Part shown: piece by piece, positions 28,263 to 37,369 of the stretch
How the letters are laid out: every line of letters begins with the position of its first letter
Position numbering within the stretch: the stretch's first letter is position 1
Origin: Chloroflexota bacterium
GTDB lineage: Bacteria > Chloroflexota > Anaerolineae > Anaerolineales > Villigracilaceae
Reading direction: 5' to 3'
Length of the DNA: 49,081 nucleotides
NCBI GenBank assembly: GCA_016191955.1
Contig: JACPVC010000033.1
Location: 1 to 49,081, forward strand
Position numbers and translations under genes: made by a program
The notes under the pieces: generated by a model
What the model saw: only the letters and a program-made list of their open reading frames with translations
Databases searched by the model: none
Told to the model about the DNA's origin: nothing

Positions 28263-31166
28263 ATGTCACACGAAGAATCAACACAGAAGGAATTCCACGC
28301 TCTCACCGCCGAAGAAACACTCCGGCATCTTGAAGTCCATGAGGAGGGCTTGAGCAGCACTGAAGCCGAAAAACGGCTTGAGCATTACGGTCAAAACCAG
28401 TTGCACGAGGCGCCCCGGGCCGGCTTCCTTGCCATGCTGTGGGACCAGTTAAATAATTTTGTGGTGATCTTGTTGATCGTCGCCTCGGTCATTTCGGCAT
28501 TGCTTGGCGATTATGTGGAAGCCATCGCCATCATGGCAATCGTGGTTTTGAACGCCGTCCTGGGAATCGTTCAGGAACAACGCGCCGAACAAGCGCTGGC
28601 TGCTCTGAAAAAACTTGCCGCGCCCGAAGCACAGGTACTGCGCGACAGCTCGCGTAAATCAGTGCCTGCCTACAACCTGGTGCCTGGCGACATCGTCTTT
28701 TTGGAGGCGGGGAATTTCATCCCGGCAGACTTGCGCTTGCTCGAAGCCATAAACCTGCGCGTGGAAGAAGCATCACTTACCGGTGAGTCGCTTCCCGTTC
28801 AAAAGAATGCAGTAACCGTGCTCGATAAAAACATTCCGCTTGGTGACCGCAAGAACACCGCCTTCATGGGCACTGTCGTTTCCTATGGGCGCGGACGCGG
28901 CGTGGTGACCAGTACAGGCATGAACACTCAACTTGGTCTGATCGCCACGATGCTGCAAAGCGTCGAAACCGAAGAGACGCCATTACAACGCCGGCTCGAC
29001 CAGTTGGGAAAATCGCTCAGCATTGGTTCGCTGATTTTGGTGTTCATCGTTTTCATCGTTGCCCTCTTCAATTACACAGATGTCAGCGGTCTTTTCTCAG
29101 ACCCGCTCAATTATTTCAAGACCTTCGCCGAGCAGATTACCGAAGTCTTCATTATCGCCATCAGCCTTGCGATTGCCGCCGTGCCCGAAGGTCTGCCCGC
29201 CGTGGTGACCATCTCACTCGCACTCGGTATGCGCGAGATGATCCAACGCCATGCGCTCATCCGCAAACTTTCCTCGGTAGAGACGCTGGGTTCCGCCACC
29301 ATCATCTGTTCGGATAAGACCGGGACGCTCACTCAAAACGAGATGACGGTCACGCGCCTCTGGGCAGACGGGCAGTTTGTCAGCGTTTCAGGAGCCGGAT
29401 ACACGCCGAAAGGTGAGTTCCACATAGACGGTAAACCCGTGGATGCGAAACAATACCCAGCCATTCTCTCCACGCTCTGGTTGGGTGTCTTGAATAACGA
29501 CTCTGAGATCGAGATCACAGGCGAATCGGATACACAACAAACCTATCGCATCGTGGGCGACCCGACCGAAGGCGCATTGCTCGTTGCCGCTACAAAAGCT
29601 GGCGCGGTCCATGTGGAGATCGACGAAGCCTATCCGCGTGAGAACGAAGTGCCTTTCGATTCGGAACGCAAGCGCATGATTACCATCCATGACGTAATCA
29701 AGCCCAGCCCCACCGACCCTTCCCCATTTACCAATGAAAAACACAAGGATTGGGATGTTGTTGCCGTTAAAGGCGCGCCCGATATTGTCTTGACGCTTTG
29801 CTCGAAATATCAAGACATGGATGACCAGCCGCGCGACCTGACCGACGAAATGCGCAACAAAATCCTTGCCGCGAATGATGTGATGACCAAAGACGCCCTG
29901 CGCGTGCTTGGCTTCGCCTATCGCGTGGAAAAGGATGTGCCCGACAATATCGAAGAAGTAAAAACTGAAGATCTTGAAAAAGACCTCGTTTTCGTCGGCT
30001 TGATGGGCATGATCGACCCGCCGCGCACCGAGGTAAAACCTGCGCTCGAAAAGGCGCGTCACGCGGGCATCCGTACTGTGATGATTACCGGCGACTTCCC
30101 CAACACAGCCAAGGCAATCGCCGAATCCATTGGGTTGTTACGACCCGGCAAAAGGGTGCTGACAGGCGCAGATCTGGATGGTATCAATGATGCTGAATTA
30201 AAGAACATCATCGAAGACACCGATGTTTTTGCCCGCGTCTCGCCCGAGCACAAAATGCGTATCGTCGATGCGTTGCAAGCCAACGATGAAGTCGTTGCCA
30301 TGACCGGTGACGGTGTAAACGATGCCCCTGCCATTAAACGCGCGGACATCGGCGTGGCGATGGGAATCACCGGCACCGATGTTGCCAAAGGCACCGCAGA
30401 CATGGTGTTGACCGATGACAACTACGCCAGCATCGTCTCTGCTGTAGAGCAGGGACGCATCATCTATTCGAATATCCGCAAGTTCGTATTCTTCCTGCTT
30501 TCCTCCAACGTGGCGGAAATTATGATTATCTTCCTTGCAACTCTGGCTGGCTTGCCCGCGCCGTTGACCGCCATCCAATTGCTGTGGCTCAACCTTATTA
30601 CAGATGGTGCGCCTGCCCTGGCGCTTGCCATGGAAAAAGGCGACCCAGACATCATGGATCAAAAGCCGCGCGCCAAGTCTGAGCCGATCATCAATCGCTC
30701 GATGGGTGTTGGTATTATCGTGCAAACGGTCATGCAAACCAGCGCAGTGCTTGGGGCTTTTGTCATGGGTTTAGTGTGGCATCTCGAAGCTGGGGCAATC
30801 ATCCCGTCCGGCGTAAACATGTTGTCCTTCGTTCTGGCACACGATTGGCGCGGCGTGGACGTTCAAACCGCCGAGACAATGGCATTTGTCACGCTTTCGC
30901 TTGCGGAATTGTTCCGTGCTTACACAGTCCGTTCGGAGCGTGCTTCGATCTTCAAGATCGGTATTTTCTCGAACAAGTACATGCAGTATGCAGTTGGGAT
31001 TTCCATTACCCTCCTGCTTCTCGTATGTGCTGTGCCGTTCCTGCAACCTATCTTCAACACCCACTTCTTGAGCGGGCGTGAATGGGGATTGGTCGTTGGT
31101 TTGGCACTGCTGCCTGCGGTTGCAGAGGAAGTTACAAAATTTTTCCTGCGAAGAGCAGGTACCTAA
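28263..31166 (+). CDS. P2-type cation-transporting ATPase (Ca2+/Mn2+ type)
   Basis: 967 aa. An N-terminal cation-ATPase domain, the TGES loop (EEASLTGESLPV), phosphorylation site CSDKTGTLTQNEM with D351, nucleotide-binding VKGAPD, hinge TGDGVNDAPAIKRADIG, and helix-4 ion site AVPEGLPAVV. The length and ten-helix plan match SERCA/PMCA-like pumps. The Mn-type riboswitch in its leader suggests manganese (or calcium) export. AGGAG lies 9 nt before the ATG. Confidence 0.95.
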   Translation: MSHEESTQKEFHALTAEETLRHLEVHEEGLSSTEAEKRLEHYGQNQLHEAPRAGFLAMLWDQLNNFVVILLIVASVISALLGDYVEAIAIMAIVVLNAVLGIVQEQRAEQALAALKKLAAPEAQVLRDSSRKSVPAYNLVPGDIVFLEAGNFIPADLRLLEAINLRVEEASLTGESLPVQKNAVTVLDKNIPLGDRKNTAFMGTVVSYGRGRGVVTSTGMNTQLGLIATMLQSVETEETPLQRRLDQLGKSLSIGSLILVFIVFIVALFNYTDVSGLFSDPLNYFKTFAEQITEVFIIAISLAIAAVPEGLPAVVTISLALGMREMIQRHALIRKLSSVETLGSATIICSDKTGTLTQNEMTVTRLWADGQFVSVSGAGYTPKGEFHIDGKPVDAKQYPAILSTLWLGVLNNDSEIEITGESDTQQTYRIVGDPTEGALLVAATKAGAVHVEIDEAYPRENEVPFDSERKRMITIHDVIKPSPTDPSPFTNEKHKDWDVVAVKGAPDIVLTLCSKYQDMDDQPRDLTDEMRNKILAANDVMTKDALRVLGFAYRVEKDVPDNIEEVKTEDLEKDLVFVGLMGMIDPPRTEVKPALEKARHAGIRTVMITGDFPNTAKAIAESIGLLRPGKRVLTGADLDGINDAELKNIIEDTDVFARVSPEHKMRIVDALQANDEVVAMTGDGVNDAPAIKRADIGVAMGITGTDVAKGTADMVLTDDNYASIVSAVEQGRIIYSNIRKFVFFLLSSNVAEIMIIFLATLAGLPAPLTAIQLLWLNLITDGAPALALAMEKGDPDIMDQKPRAKSEPIINRSMGVGIIVQTVMQTSAVLGAFVMGLVWHLEAGAIIPSGVNMLSFVLAHDWRGVDVQTAETMAFVTLSLAELFRAYTVRSERASIFKIGIFSNKYMQYAVGISITLLLLVCAVPFLQPIFNTHFLSGREWGLVVGLALLPAVAEEVTKFFLRRAGT

Positions 31167-31170
31167 CCGA

Positions 31171-31212
31171 AAACAAGCCCTGTGAGAGCACTCTCACAGG
31201 GCTTGTTTTTTA
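31171..31212 (+). terminator. terminator behind the P-type ATPase
   Basis: 18-bp perfect arms (31171-31188, 31191-31208) with an A-rich left foot and T-rich right foot. Confidence 0.95.
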
Positions 31213-31269
31213 GGCATGCTTAAATATCTCTGCAATGTTCCTTGACCCTTTGTGGTTTAATCGATTCAA

Positions 31270-32223
31270 ATGACACACGAACGCGACGAAAAAAGTTTGC
31301 ACGCTGTAAACTTGGGATTGGGCACGAACATCCTGCTTGCCATTGTCAAAACGACATTCGGCATTTTGACGCACAGCCCGGCCTTATTGGCGGAAGGTAT
31401 CAACTCCACTTCGGATGTTGCCTATTACATCGCTGCCAGTATCTTCGTGCGCATGGCAAACAAACCCGCCGACAGCGACCACCCTTATGGGCATCGTCAA
31501 TTCGAGAGCATTGGCTCGTTGTTGATCGGTGCGTTCGTCGTGACTACAGCTGTCGCTGTATTTTGGGATGCAGTAGACAAGGTCTGGGACTTCGCCGATG
31601 GTGTGGCGGACTTCACCACGTCGCATCCATTCGCGCTTTGGGTGGCGTTGGGCACAGTGGTGGTAAAAATTTTCCTCACAGACTACATCCGTAAACTTGG
31701 GCGCGAAACCCTCAACCCCGTTGTCGACGCCCTGGCTTACGACCATCGCAATGACTTGTTCTCTGCCAGCGCGGCGACCATCGGTATCTTTCTCGGTCAG
31801 CGCGGGCTTCCGTGGGTGGACCCGCTCGCGGGCGCGTTGGTGGCGTTGCTCATCTTCCGTACGGGTCTTTTCATCCTGCGCGAATCTTCCACAGACTTGA
31901 TGGCGATCATTCCCAGCCGCGAGTTGGCGCAGCATATCGCGGACTTGTTACAAACGATTGAGGGGGTTGTTCAATTGGAGGAAATGCAAGCCCACCGCTT
32001 CGGACCTCACATTGTTGTGAATCTAACCATCGGCATCGACGGTGCTCTAACCGTTCACGAAGGTGACCGTATCGCCAGCCGTGTGGAAGAGATCGTGATA
32101 AAGTCGGTACCGAATGTGCGCAGGGTGCATGTCCATTATCACCCCGCCGAAGCCGACCATGCCGCCATGACCATCGATGAGATTCTGGAACCGACAAAAA
32201 ATACACCGCCCGAATCATCCTGA
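31270..32223 (+). CDS. cation diffusion facilitator with Mn-type N-D-D-D metal site
   Basis: 317 aa, six helices plus a C-terminal cytoplasmic domain, and the family motif DSDHPYGHRQFES. The transport site is N45-x3-D49 in helix 2 (GINSTSDVA) and D158-x3-D162 in helix 5 (YDHRNDLF). Zn transporters such as FieF/YiiP have D-D and H-D; N-D/D-D is the pattern described for manganese exporters such as MntE. It lies directly after the riboswitch-controlled ATPase but behind a terminator, so it has its own promoter. Confidence 0.9.
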   Translation: MTHERDEKSLHAVNLGLGTNILLAIVKTTFGILTHSPALLAEGINSTSDVAYYIAASIFVRMANKPADSDHPYGHRQFESIGSLLIGAFVVTTAVAVFWDAVDKVWDFADGVADFTTSHPFALWVALGTVVVKIFLTDYIRKLGRETLNPVVDALAYDHRNDLFSASAATIGIFLGQRGLPWVDPLAGALVALLIFRTGLFILRESSTDLMAIIPSRELAQHIADLLQTIEGVVQLEEMQAHRFGPHIVVNLTIGIDGALTVHEGDRIASRVEEIVIKSVPNVRRVHVHYHPAEADHAAMTIDEILEPTKNTPPESS

Positions 32224-32238
32224 ATATTTCCTATGAAT

Positions 32239-32266
32239 TGTAGAGGCGGGGTAACCCTGCCTTTAC
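32239..32266. repeat. degenerate TGTAGGGGCGGGG palindrome
   Basis: TGTAGAGGCGGGG-TAA-CCCTGCCTTTA: a third, worn copy of the family at 6139 and 46494. It overlaps the stop of the zinc-ribbon gene and lies between convergent genes, where it can act as a terminator. Confidence 0.6.
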
Positions 32267-32685
32267 TTTTTCTTTTCTAAAAACGCGTGCATCCCCTTGA
32301 GCATTTGCTTCCACTCTGCTTCGGCATTGACCTTTCTCTGCACATCCCCCGCCCGCTTTTGCATGATTGCCATCACCCGCTCGTCTTCGCCTGCATCCAG
32401 CCAGAAGCCGTGGTTGTTCTCAGTGCAGCTATCCAGCTTCAGATCGTATAAACGATATTGAAACTCATCCAACTTCGCCCCGCAATGCGGACAAGGAAAC
32501 TCCGTCCGCGTTTGAAAGTGGACGAGCGAGCCTTTGTGTTCATCCTCGTCGAAGACTACATCTTCGAGCTTATCCAACTCGTTGAAGTCCAGCCACATGC
32601 CGCGGCAATTCGGGCAGGAATCGACCTCGAACATTCCCTTGTAATATTTCTTGGTTAGTTCAGAGTTGCATTTTGGGCAGTTCAT
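32263..32685 (-). CDS. zf-TFIIB-type zinc-ribbon protein
   Basis: 140 aa. Two consecutive ribbons: MNCPKCNSEL ... SCPNCRGMWLDFNELDKL, the hallmark of the zf-TFIIB family, and FPCPHCGAKL ... SCTENNHGFWLDAGED, where the second cysteine pair is partly replaced. Exact function is unknown for the family. Confidence 0.85.
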   Translation of the reverse strand: MNCPKCNSELTKKYYKGMFEVDSCPNCRGMWLDFNELDKLEDVVFDEDEHKGSLVHFQTRTEFPCPHCGAKLDEFQYRLYDLKLDSCTENNHGFWLDAGEDERVMAIMQKRAGDVQRKVNAEAEWKQMLKGMHAFLEKKK

Positions 32686-32701
32686 TTTTTTCTCCAGCAG
32701 G

Positions 32702-32789
32702 GGTGCGTCGCACCAAACGGGTAGGCATATCTCATTAAGAAGCGGAATTCAAAAGGTGGATTCGTCTCATTAAGTCTGGTGCGACGCAC
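32702..32789 (-). repeat. dispersed palindrome-ended element, copy B (inverted)
   Basis: Both ends carry GGTGCGNCGCAC. The interior aligns with the reverse complement of copy C. The right end overlaps the end of tlyA and supplies its last codons (ESASHQT) and stop. Confidence 0.8.
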
Positions 32790-33567
32790 TCTCGTCCGCA
32801 GGAAACAAATCATTCACCAGATCTTCAACCGCAGCATCATTTGGACTCATATCCAACCAAACCAAAAATTCTACGTTTCCCTTTGGACCCAACAACGAAG
32901 ATTTGACCAATCCGCGCAAGCCAAAACCTTCTGCCTTGGCAAAGGTCAACACATCTATTAACACCTGCCTATGCACTTCCGGGTCACGGACAACTCCATC
33001 GCCGCGTGAAACGATCTTTTTACCCGCCTCGAATTGCGGCTTGATGAGGGCAACAATTCCACTTTCCACTTTCCATTTTCCAATCACTGGCAGCAACGTC
33101 CTCAAAGAAATGAACGAAGCATCCACCGTCACAAAGTTAATCTTCTCCGGCAGTGACTCTACGAAGCGCGCATTGGTCTCTTCCATCACCACCACACGCG
33201 GATCGGTACGCAGTTTCCAATGCAGAATCCCTTTGCCAACGTCGATGGCATACACCTTTGTCGCGCCGCGCTGTAAAAGGCAGTCGGTGAATCCGCCTGT
33301 GGAGGAACCGACATCGGCACACACAAAACCGGTCACATCGATCTTGAATGCATCCAACGCGCCTTCGATCTTCTCGCCGCCGCGCGATACAAATCGCGGA
33401 CCGGTATCCACCGTCAGCGTGGAATCAGGCTGCACCGCTGTGGCAGGCTTGAGCGCGACCTGACCCGCGACGCGCACTTGTCCCGCCATGATGAGGGCTT
33501 GGGCTTTGGCGCGCGAGTCCGCCAATCCTTTTTCTACGAGCAAAACATCCAAACGAACTTTGGGCAT
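32770..33567 (-). CDS. tlyA: TlyA-family rRNA 2'-O-methyltransferase / haemolysin-like protein
   Basis: 265 aa. N-terminal S4 RNA-binding domain (RLDVLLVEKGLADSRAKAQALIMAGQVRV), then an FtsJ/RrmJ-type methyltransferase with AdoMet motif ADVGSSTGGFTDCLLQRGA and catalytic Lys/Asp positions (AIDVGKGIL, TVDASFISL, IKPQFE). It methylates cytidines in 16S/23S rRNA. The extreme C-terminus is encoded by a repeat element and is probably strain-specific. Confidence 0.93.
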   Translation of the reverse strand: MPKVRLDVLLVEKGLADSRAKAQALIMAGQVRVAGQVALKPATAVQPDSTLTVDTGPRFVSRGGEKIEGALDAFKIDVTGFVCADVGSSTGGFTDCLLQRGATKVYAIDVGKGILHWKLRTDPRVVVMEETNARFVESLPEKINFVTVDASFISLRTLLPVIGKWKVESGIVALIKPQFEAGKKIVSRGDGVVRDPEVHRQVLIDVLTFAKAEGFGLRGLVKSSLLGPKGNVEFLVWLDMSPNDAAVEDLVNDLFPADESASHQT

Positions 33568-33665
33568 GGCTCTATTTTACCTGCGCCAATGAGGTAAATG
33601 TGGCGCAAGTTGGCAACTTGCACTACCATAAGGCAGTGATGTATAAACGAGAAAACGGAGGTTGC

Positions 33666-34922
33666 ATGAGAAAGCTTGTTTTCACGCTTGCCTTGTTGAC
33701 GTTCGCGTGCGTTTCTGCGCCCGTTGTTGCAACAACTACCCCTGAACCTACACCGGTTCCGACTCGTGTGCCGATCATGCGTCCGTTCCCGCAGCATGTG
33801 ACGTATGCGCCGAACAGCATTTTGCCGAATCATCGCACGCGCGAACAATTAGATGATGACGTACGCGCTTATTACGATTACTGGAAGGCAAACTATGTAG
33901 CGGAGGCGGGAACCAATACCGATGGCTTCACCATGTACCGCGTGGTGTTGGGCAAAGATGAACCGACTCGTTCAACGACCGTTTCAGAAGGACAAGGCTA
34001 TGGCATGGTGATCGTCCCTATCATGGCGGGATACGACCCCGATGCGCAGACCATCTTCGACGGCATGTGGGCGTTCGTGGATGAGCATCGCAGCGAGATC
34101 GATCTGCGTCTGATGGATTGGAACGTGCCGCTTGAAGAAGGCAATGCCAGCGCTTTCGACGGCGACGCCGATATTGCTTTTGGTCTACTGCTCGCGGATG
34201 CACAATGGGGCAGCGATGGTCGTGTGAATTACAAAGCTGAAGCCGAGACGATGATCGCGGGCATTCTCGAATCGACCATTGGACCGGAAAGCCACCTGCC
34301 AATGCTTGGCGATTGGGTCAATGTGGGCGAGCCGCAATACAATCAATTCACGCCGCGTTCTTCAGATTTTATGCTGGTCAACTTCCGTGCGTTTAGAAAT
34401 GCCACGAATGACCCGGTTTGGGAGGATGTTATTTTTCAGAGCCAGACTCTGATGGCAAATATTCAAGAACAGTACAGCCCCCAAACCGGACTCATGCCCG
34501 ATTTCATTGTGAACAGCGTGCCCGCTCCAGCCAACTTTTTGGAGAACGTGACTGACGGCGCGTATAACTACAACGCCGGGCGCGTCCCCTGGCGGGTGGG
34601 TGCGGATGCCCTGCTCAACGATGATTCTCTTTCGCGTTTCCTTGTTCAGAATATTTCGCATTGGGTCGAAGCCAGCGCCGAGGGCGACCCGTTGAAGATC
34701 CGCTCGGGATATGAACTGACTGGCGAGCCGCTGCCAGACAGCGATTACTTCACGACTTTCTTTGTCGCGCCCATGGGAGTTGCCGCCATGAACGACCCCG
34801 CCCAGCAGGAATGGCTGAATAAAATCTATGATTCCGTGTACAACAATCACATAGATTATTACGAAGACTCGATTGACCTGCTTTGCATGATGGTAATGAG
34901 CGGAAATTTCTGGTCACCGTAA
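33666..34922 (+). CDS. secreted glycoside hydrolase family 8 enzyme
   Basis: 418 aa from the ATG at 33666, with GGAGG 5 nt upstream; the frame opens earlier at 33600. A signal peptide (about 1-23) and Thr/Pro linker precede an (alpha/alpha)6 barrel with the GH8 acid motif TVSEGQGYGM (E108) and ASAFDGDADIAFGLLLA, the region of the second catalytic acid. Family members cut beta-1,4-glucans, xylan or chitosan. The exact substrate cannot be told. Confidence 0.87.
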   Translation: MRKLVFTLALLTFACVSAPVVATTTPEPTPVPTRVPIMRPFPQHVTYAPNSILPNHRTREQLDDDVRAYYDYWKANYVAEAGTNTDGFTMYRVVLGKDEPTRSTTVSEGQGYGMVIVPIMAGYDPDAQTIFDGMWAFVDEHRSEIDLRLMDWNVPLEEGNASAFDGDADIAFGLLLADAQWGSDGRVNYKAEAETMIAGILESTIGPESHLPMLGDWVNVGEPQYNQFTPRSSDFMLVNFRAFRNATNDPVWEDVIFQSQTLMANIQEQYSPQTGLMPDFIVNSVPAPANFLENVTDGAYNYNAGRVPWRVGADALLNDDSLSRFLVQNISHWVEASAEGDPLKIRSGYELTGEPLPDSDYFTTFFVAPMGVAAMNDPAQQEWLNKIYDSVYNNHIDYYEDSIDLLCMMVMSGNFWSP

Positions 34923-34942
34923 AATACAGGTAAAATACCCCC

Positions 34943-35812
34943 ATGTTAACCGCCTTATTCAAAACCATGCGTCCGCGCCAATGGACGAAGAACGTCTTCA
35001 TCTTTGCGGCGCTGGTCTTCGACAAGCAATTATTCATTGTCGATTCGTTCCTGCGCACACTTGCGGGCTTCGCGCTCTTTTGCCTCATTTCCTCCAGCGT
35101 TTATATTTTCAACGACCTCGCCGATGTGGAAGCTGACCGCCAGCATCCCGAAAAGAAAAACCGCCCCATCGCCTCGGGCAAACTTCCCGTCAACGTTGCG
35201 TGGGTCGCGGGCATCCTGATTGTGGCAGTCACCATTGTATTGGCGTATCTGCTTGCCCCGGCTTTCTCCGCTGTCGTCGCTGGTTATTTCGTCCTCAACC
35301 TTGCCTATTCAAAATGGCTCAAGCACATTCCGATTCTGGATGTGCTCATCATTTCGGCGGGTTTCGTCCTGCGCGTGGGCGCGGGTGTGACCCTCATCGC
35401 CGTGGAACGCTTCTCGCCCTGGCTTTACATCGTGATGTCTCTGCTTTCACTTTTCCTCGGCTTTGGCAAACGCCGCGCCGAACTTGCCTTGCTCGCTCAT
35501 GGCGCAGGTTCACATCGCAAAGTATTAGACGGCTACACCCTACCGCTCCTCGACCAATACATCATGATCGTTTCCGGCACAACCATCGTAGCCTATTCGC
35601 TCTACACGTTCTCCGCGCCCAATGTGCCGGAGAATCATTCCATGATGCTCACGATCCCATTCGTGGTCTACACCATCTTCCGCTACCTGTATCTTATTGA
35701 AGTCGAACATGCGGGCGGCACGCCCGAGGAAATTTTGCTTTCTGATCGTCCGTTCCAAATCGCCATGTTCCTCTGGGCAATTGTTGTCATCGTCATCTTC
35801 TACGTTTCATGA
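34943..35812 (+). CDS. UbiA-family prenyltransferase (decaprenyl-phosphate phosphoribosyltransferase-like)
   Basis: 289 aa, eight to nine helices. Start region MRPRQWTKNVFIFAAL, Asp-rich motif NDLADVEADRQHPEKKNRPIASG, second acidic region in GKRRAELALL. This pattern is closest to phosphoribosyl-decaprenyl-phosphate synthases of arabinan-type wall precursor biosynthesis, but UbiA subgroups are hard to separate by eye. It overlaps the mevalonate kinase start by 4 nt. Confidence 0.82.
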   Translation: MLTALFKTMRPRQWTKNVFIFAALVFDKQLFIVDSFLRTLAGFALFCLISSSVYIFNDLADVEADRQHPEKKNRPIASGKLPVNVAWVAGILIVAVTIVLAYLLAPAFSAVVAGYFVLNLAYSKWLKHIPILDVLIISAGFVLRVGAGVTLIAVERFSPWLYIVMSLLSLFLGFGKRRAELALLAHGAGSHRKVLDGYTLPLLDQYIMIVSGTTIVAYSLYTFSAPNVPENHSMMLTIPFVVYTIFRYLYLIEVEHAGGTPEEILLSDRPFQIAMFLWAIVVIVIFYVS

Positions 35813-36732
35813 AATCATCCGCGCCCGGCAAGATCATCCTTTTCGGCGAACATGCCGTTGTCTACAACCGTCCCGCGCTTGCCGTTCCCGTCGATCAGGT
35901 GCAGGTAGATGTGGAAGTCTGCGACTCGGATAAGCCTGGAGTCTGGATCGACGCCCCGATGGTGAACTTGCAAGGCGAACTCTCCACGCTTCCTTCCGAC
36001 CATCCAATTGGTGCGGTTATTCTGAAAGTTTTTCATCACTTGGGCATTTCCCCGCGCCCGAACATTTCAGTAACGGTCACTTCCACCATCCCCGTCGCGG
36101 CAGGGCTTGGCTCCGGTGCGGCGGTCTCCGTGGCATTGGTCCGCGCTCTTTCTTCTTTCCTCAATCATTCACTCTCGAATGAACAGGTCAATCAACTCGT
36201 CTTTGAGATCGAGAAACTCCATCACGGCACACCTTCCGGCATCGACAATACCGTCATCACCTACAACATGCCGGTTTACTACATGAAGAGCAAACCCATC
36301 GAGACCTTCAAATGCGGCAAGCCGTTCACCATTGTCATTGGCGATACCGGTGTGCCCGCACCGACGAAGCAATCCGTAGGCGATGTGCGCCGTCTGTGGC
36401 TGCGAGACTCCAATCGTTTCGAGACCATCTTCAACGAAGTGGCACAGATTTCCACCATGGCGCGTCATTTTATTGAAAGTGGCAGACCCGAACACCTCGG
36501 CGAGTTAATGGATCATAACCATGAATTCCTCCAGCAGATGACCGTCTCTTCGCCGGAGTTGGATGTCCTCGTGGCGGCGGCGTGTAAGGCGGGAGCGCTC
36601 GGCGCCAAACTCAGCGGCGGCGGACGCGGCGGCAATATGATCGCGCTGGTGGATCAAGCCTCGGCGGAGTCGGTGGCGGGGGCGTTAATGTCCGCTGGTG
36701 CAAAACGGACGATCATCACCGAAGTCAAGTAA
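35809..36732 (+). CDS. mvk: mevalonate kinase
   Basis: 307 aa GHMP kinase. N-terminal SSAPGKIILFGEHAVVYNRPALAVPV is typical of mevalonate kinase, with the ATP loop PVAAGLGSGAAVSVAL, HHGTPSGIDNTV, and a C-terminal KLSGGGRGGNMIAL. It phosphorylates mevalonate in isoprenoid biosynthesis. It is coupled (ATGA) to a prenyltransferase gene, a sensible isoprenoid pairing. Confidence 0.93.
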   Translation: MKSSAPGKIILFGEHAVVYNRPALAVPVDQVQVDVEVCDSDKPGVWIDAPMVNLQGELSTLPSDHPIGAVILKVFHHLGISPRPNISVTVTSTIPVAAGLGSGAAVSVALVRALSSFLNHSLSNEQVNQLVFEIEKLHHGTPSGIDNTVITYNMPVYYMKSKPIETFKCGKPFTIVIGDTGVPAPTKQSVGDVRRLWLRDSNRFETIFNEVAQISTMARHFIESGRPEHLGELMDHNHEFLQQMTVSSPELDVLVAAACKAGALGAKLSGGGRGGNMIALVDQASAESVAGALMSAGAKRTIITEVK

Positions 36733-36739
36733 TTCATCC

Positions 36740-37357
36740 ATGAAATCGAAATGGCTCGCCCCGATCCTGCCCTATCTTGCAGCATGGGCGGGACTATTTG
36801 TTTTCAAAAACGCGTGGGCAACGTTGATTGGTTTTCATATCGCAATTTTGTTGGCATTGATTTTTCTGCGCCCAGCTTTGCCCCTCGACATTTTCTTCAA
36901 GACCACAAAACATAGATATGTTTTTCTTAGTATGCTCTTCTGCGTTTCAGGCGGACTGGGTTTATATCTTTTGCGGGATATGTTTGGGGTCGCCGAGAAT
37001 TTACAGACCCAACTTGCATCGATTGGATTGAGTGGTTCAGCCTGGTTTGGGTTCATTGCGTATTTCGCACTGGTAAACCCTTTCTTTGAAGAATATTTCT
37101 GGCGCGGCGTTTTGGGAAGTGTAACGAAACAGTTCTACATTGGCGATTTGATCTACGCCGGGTATCACATCCTGGTCGTTTGGAATAAGACACATCCGCT
37201 CTCGATGCTGTTCATGCTTTTTGTGTTGACTCTCACCGGCTGGTTCTGGCGTCAGCTTTACCGCAGGGATGGCAGTCTGCTTGCGCCTGTGCTCGGTCAC
37301 ATGGTCGCGGACTTGTCCATTCTGCTTGCCGTGTATCGCATGACGATGAGTTTTTAG
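36740..37357 (+). CDS. CPBP-family intramembrane protease (Abi/CAAX-like)
   Basis: 205 aa, about six helices. Motif 1 is NPFFEEYFWRGVLG (EExxxR), motif 2 is DLIYAGYHILVV and motif 3 is APVLGHMVADLSILL with a metal-binding His. The start at 36740 lies 8 nt after the kinase stop and is preferred over an in-frame upstream ATG inside that gene. Confidence 0.85.
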   Translation: MKSKWLAPILPYLAAWAGLFVFKNAWATLIGFHIAILLALIFLRPALPLDIFFKTTKHRYVFLSMLFCVSGGLGLYLLRDMFGVAENLQTQLASIGLSGSAWFGFIAYFALVNPFFEEYFWRGVLGSVTKQFYIGDLIYAGYHILVVWNKTHPLSMLFMLFVLTLTGWFWRQLYRRDGSLLAPVLGHMVADLSILLAVYRMTMSF

Positions 37358-37369
37358 AAAGATATTGAA

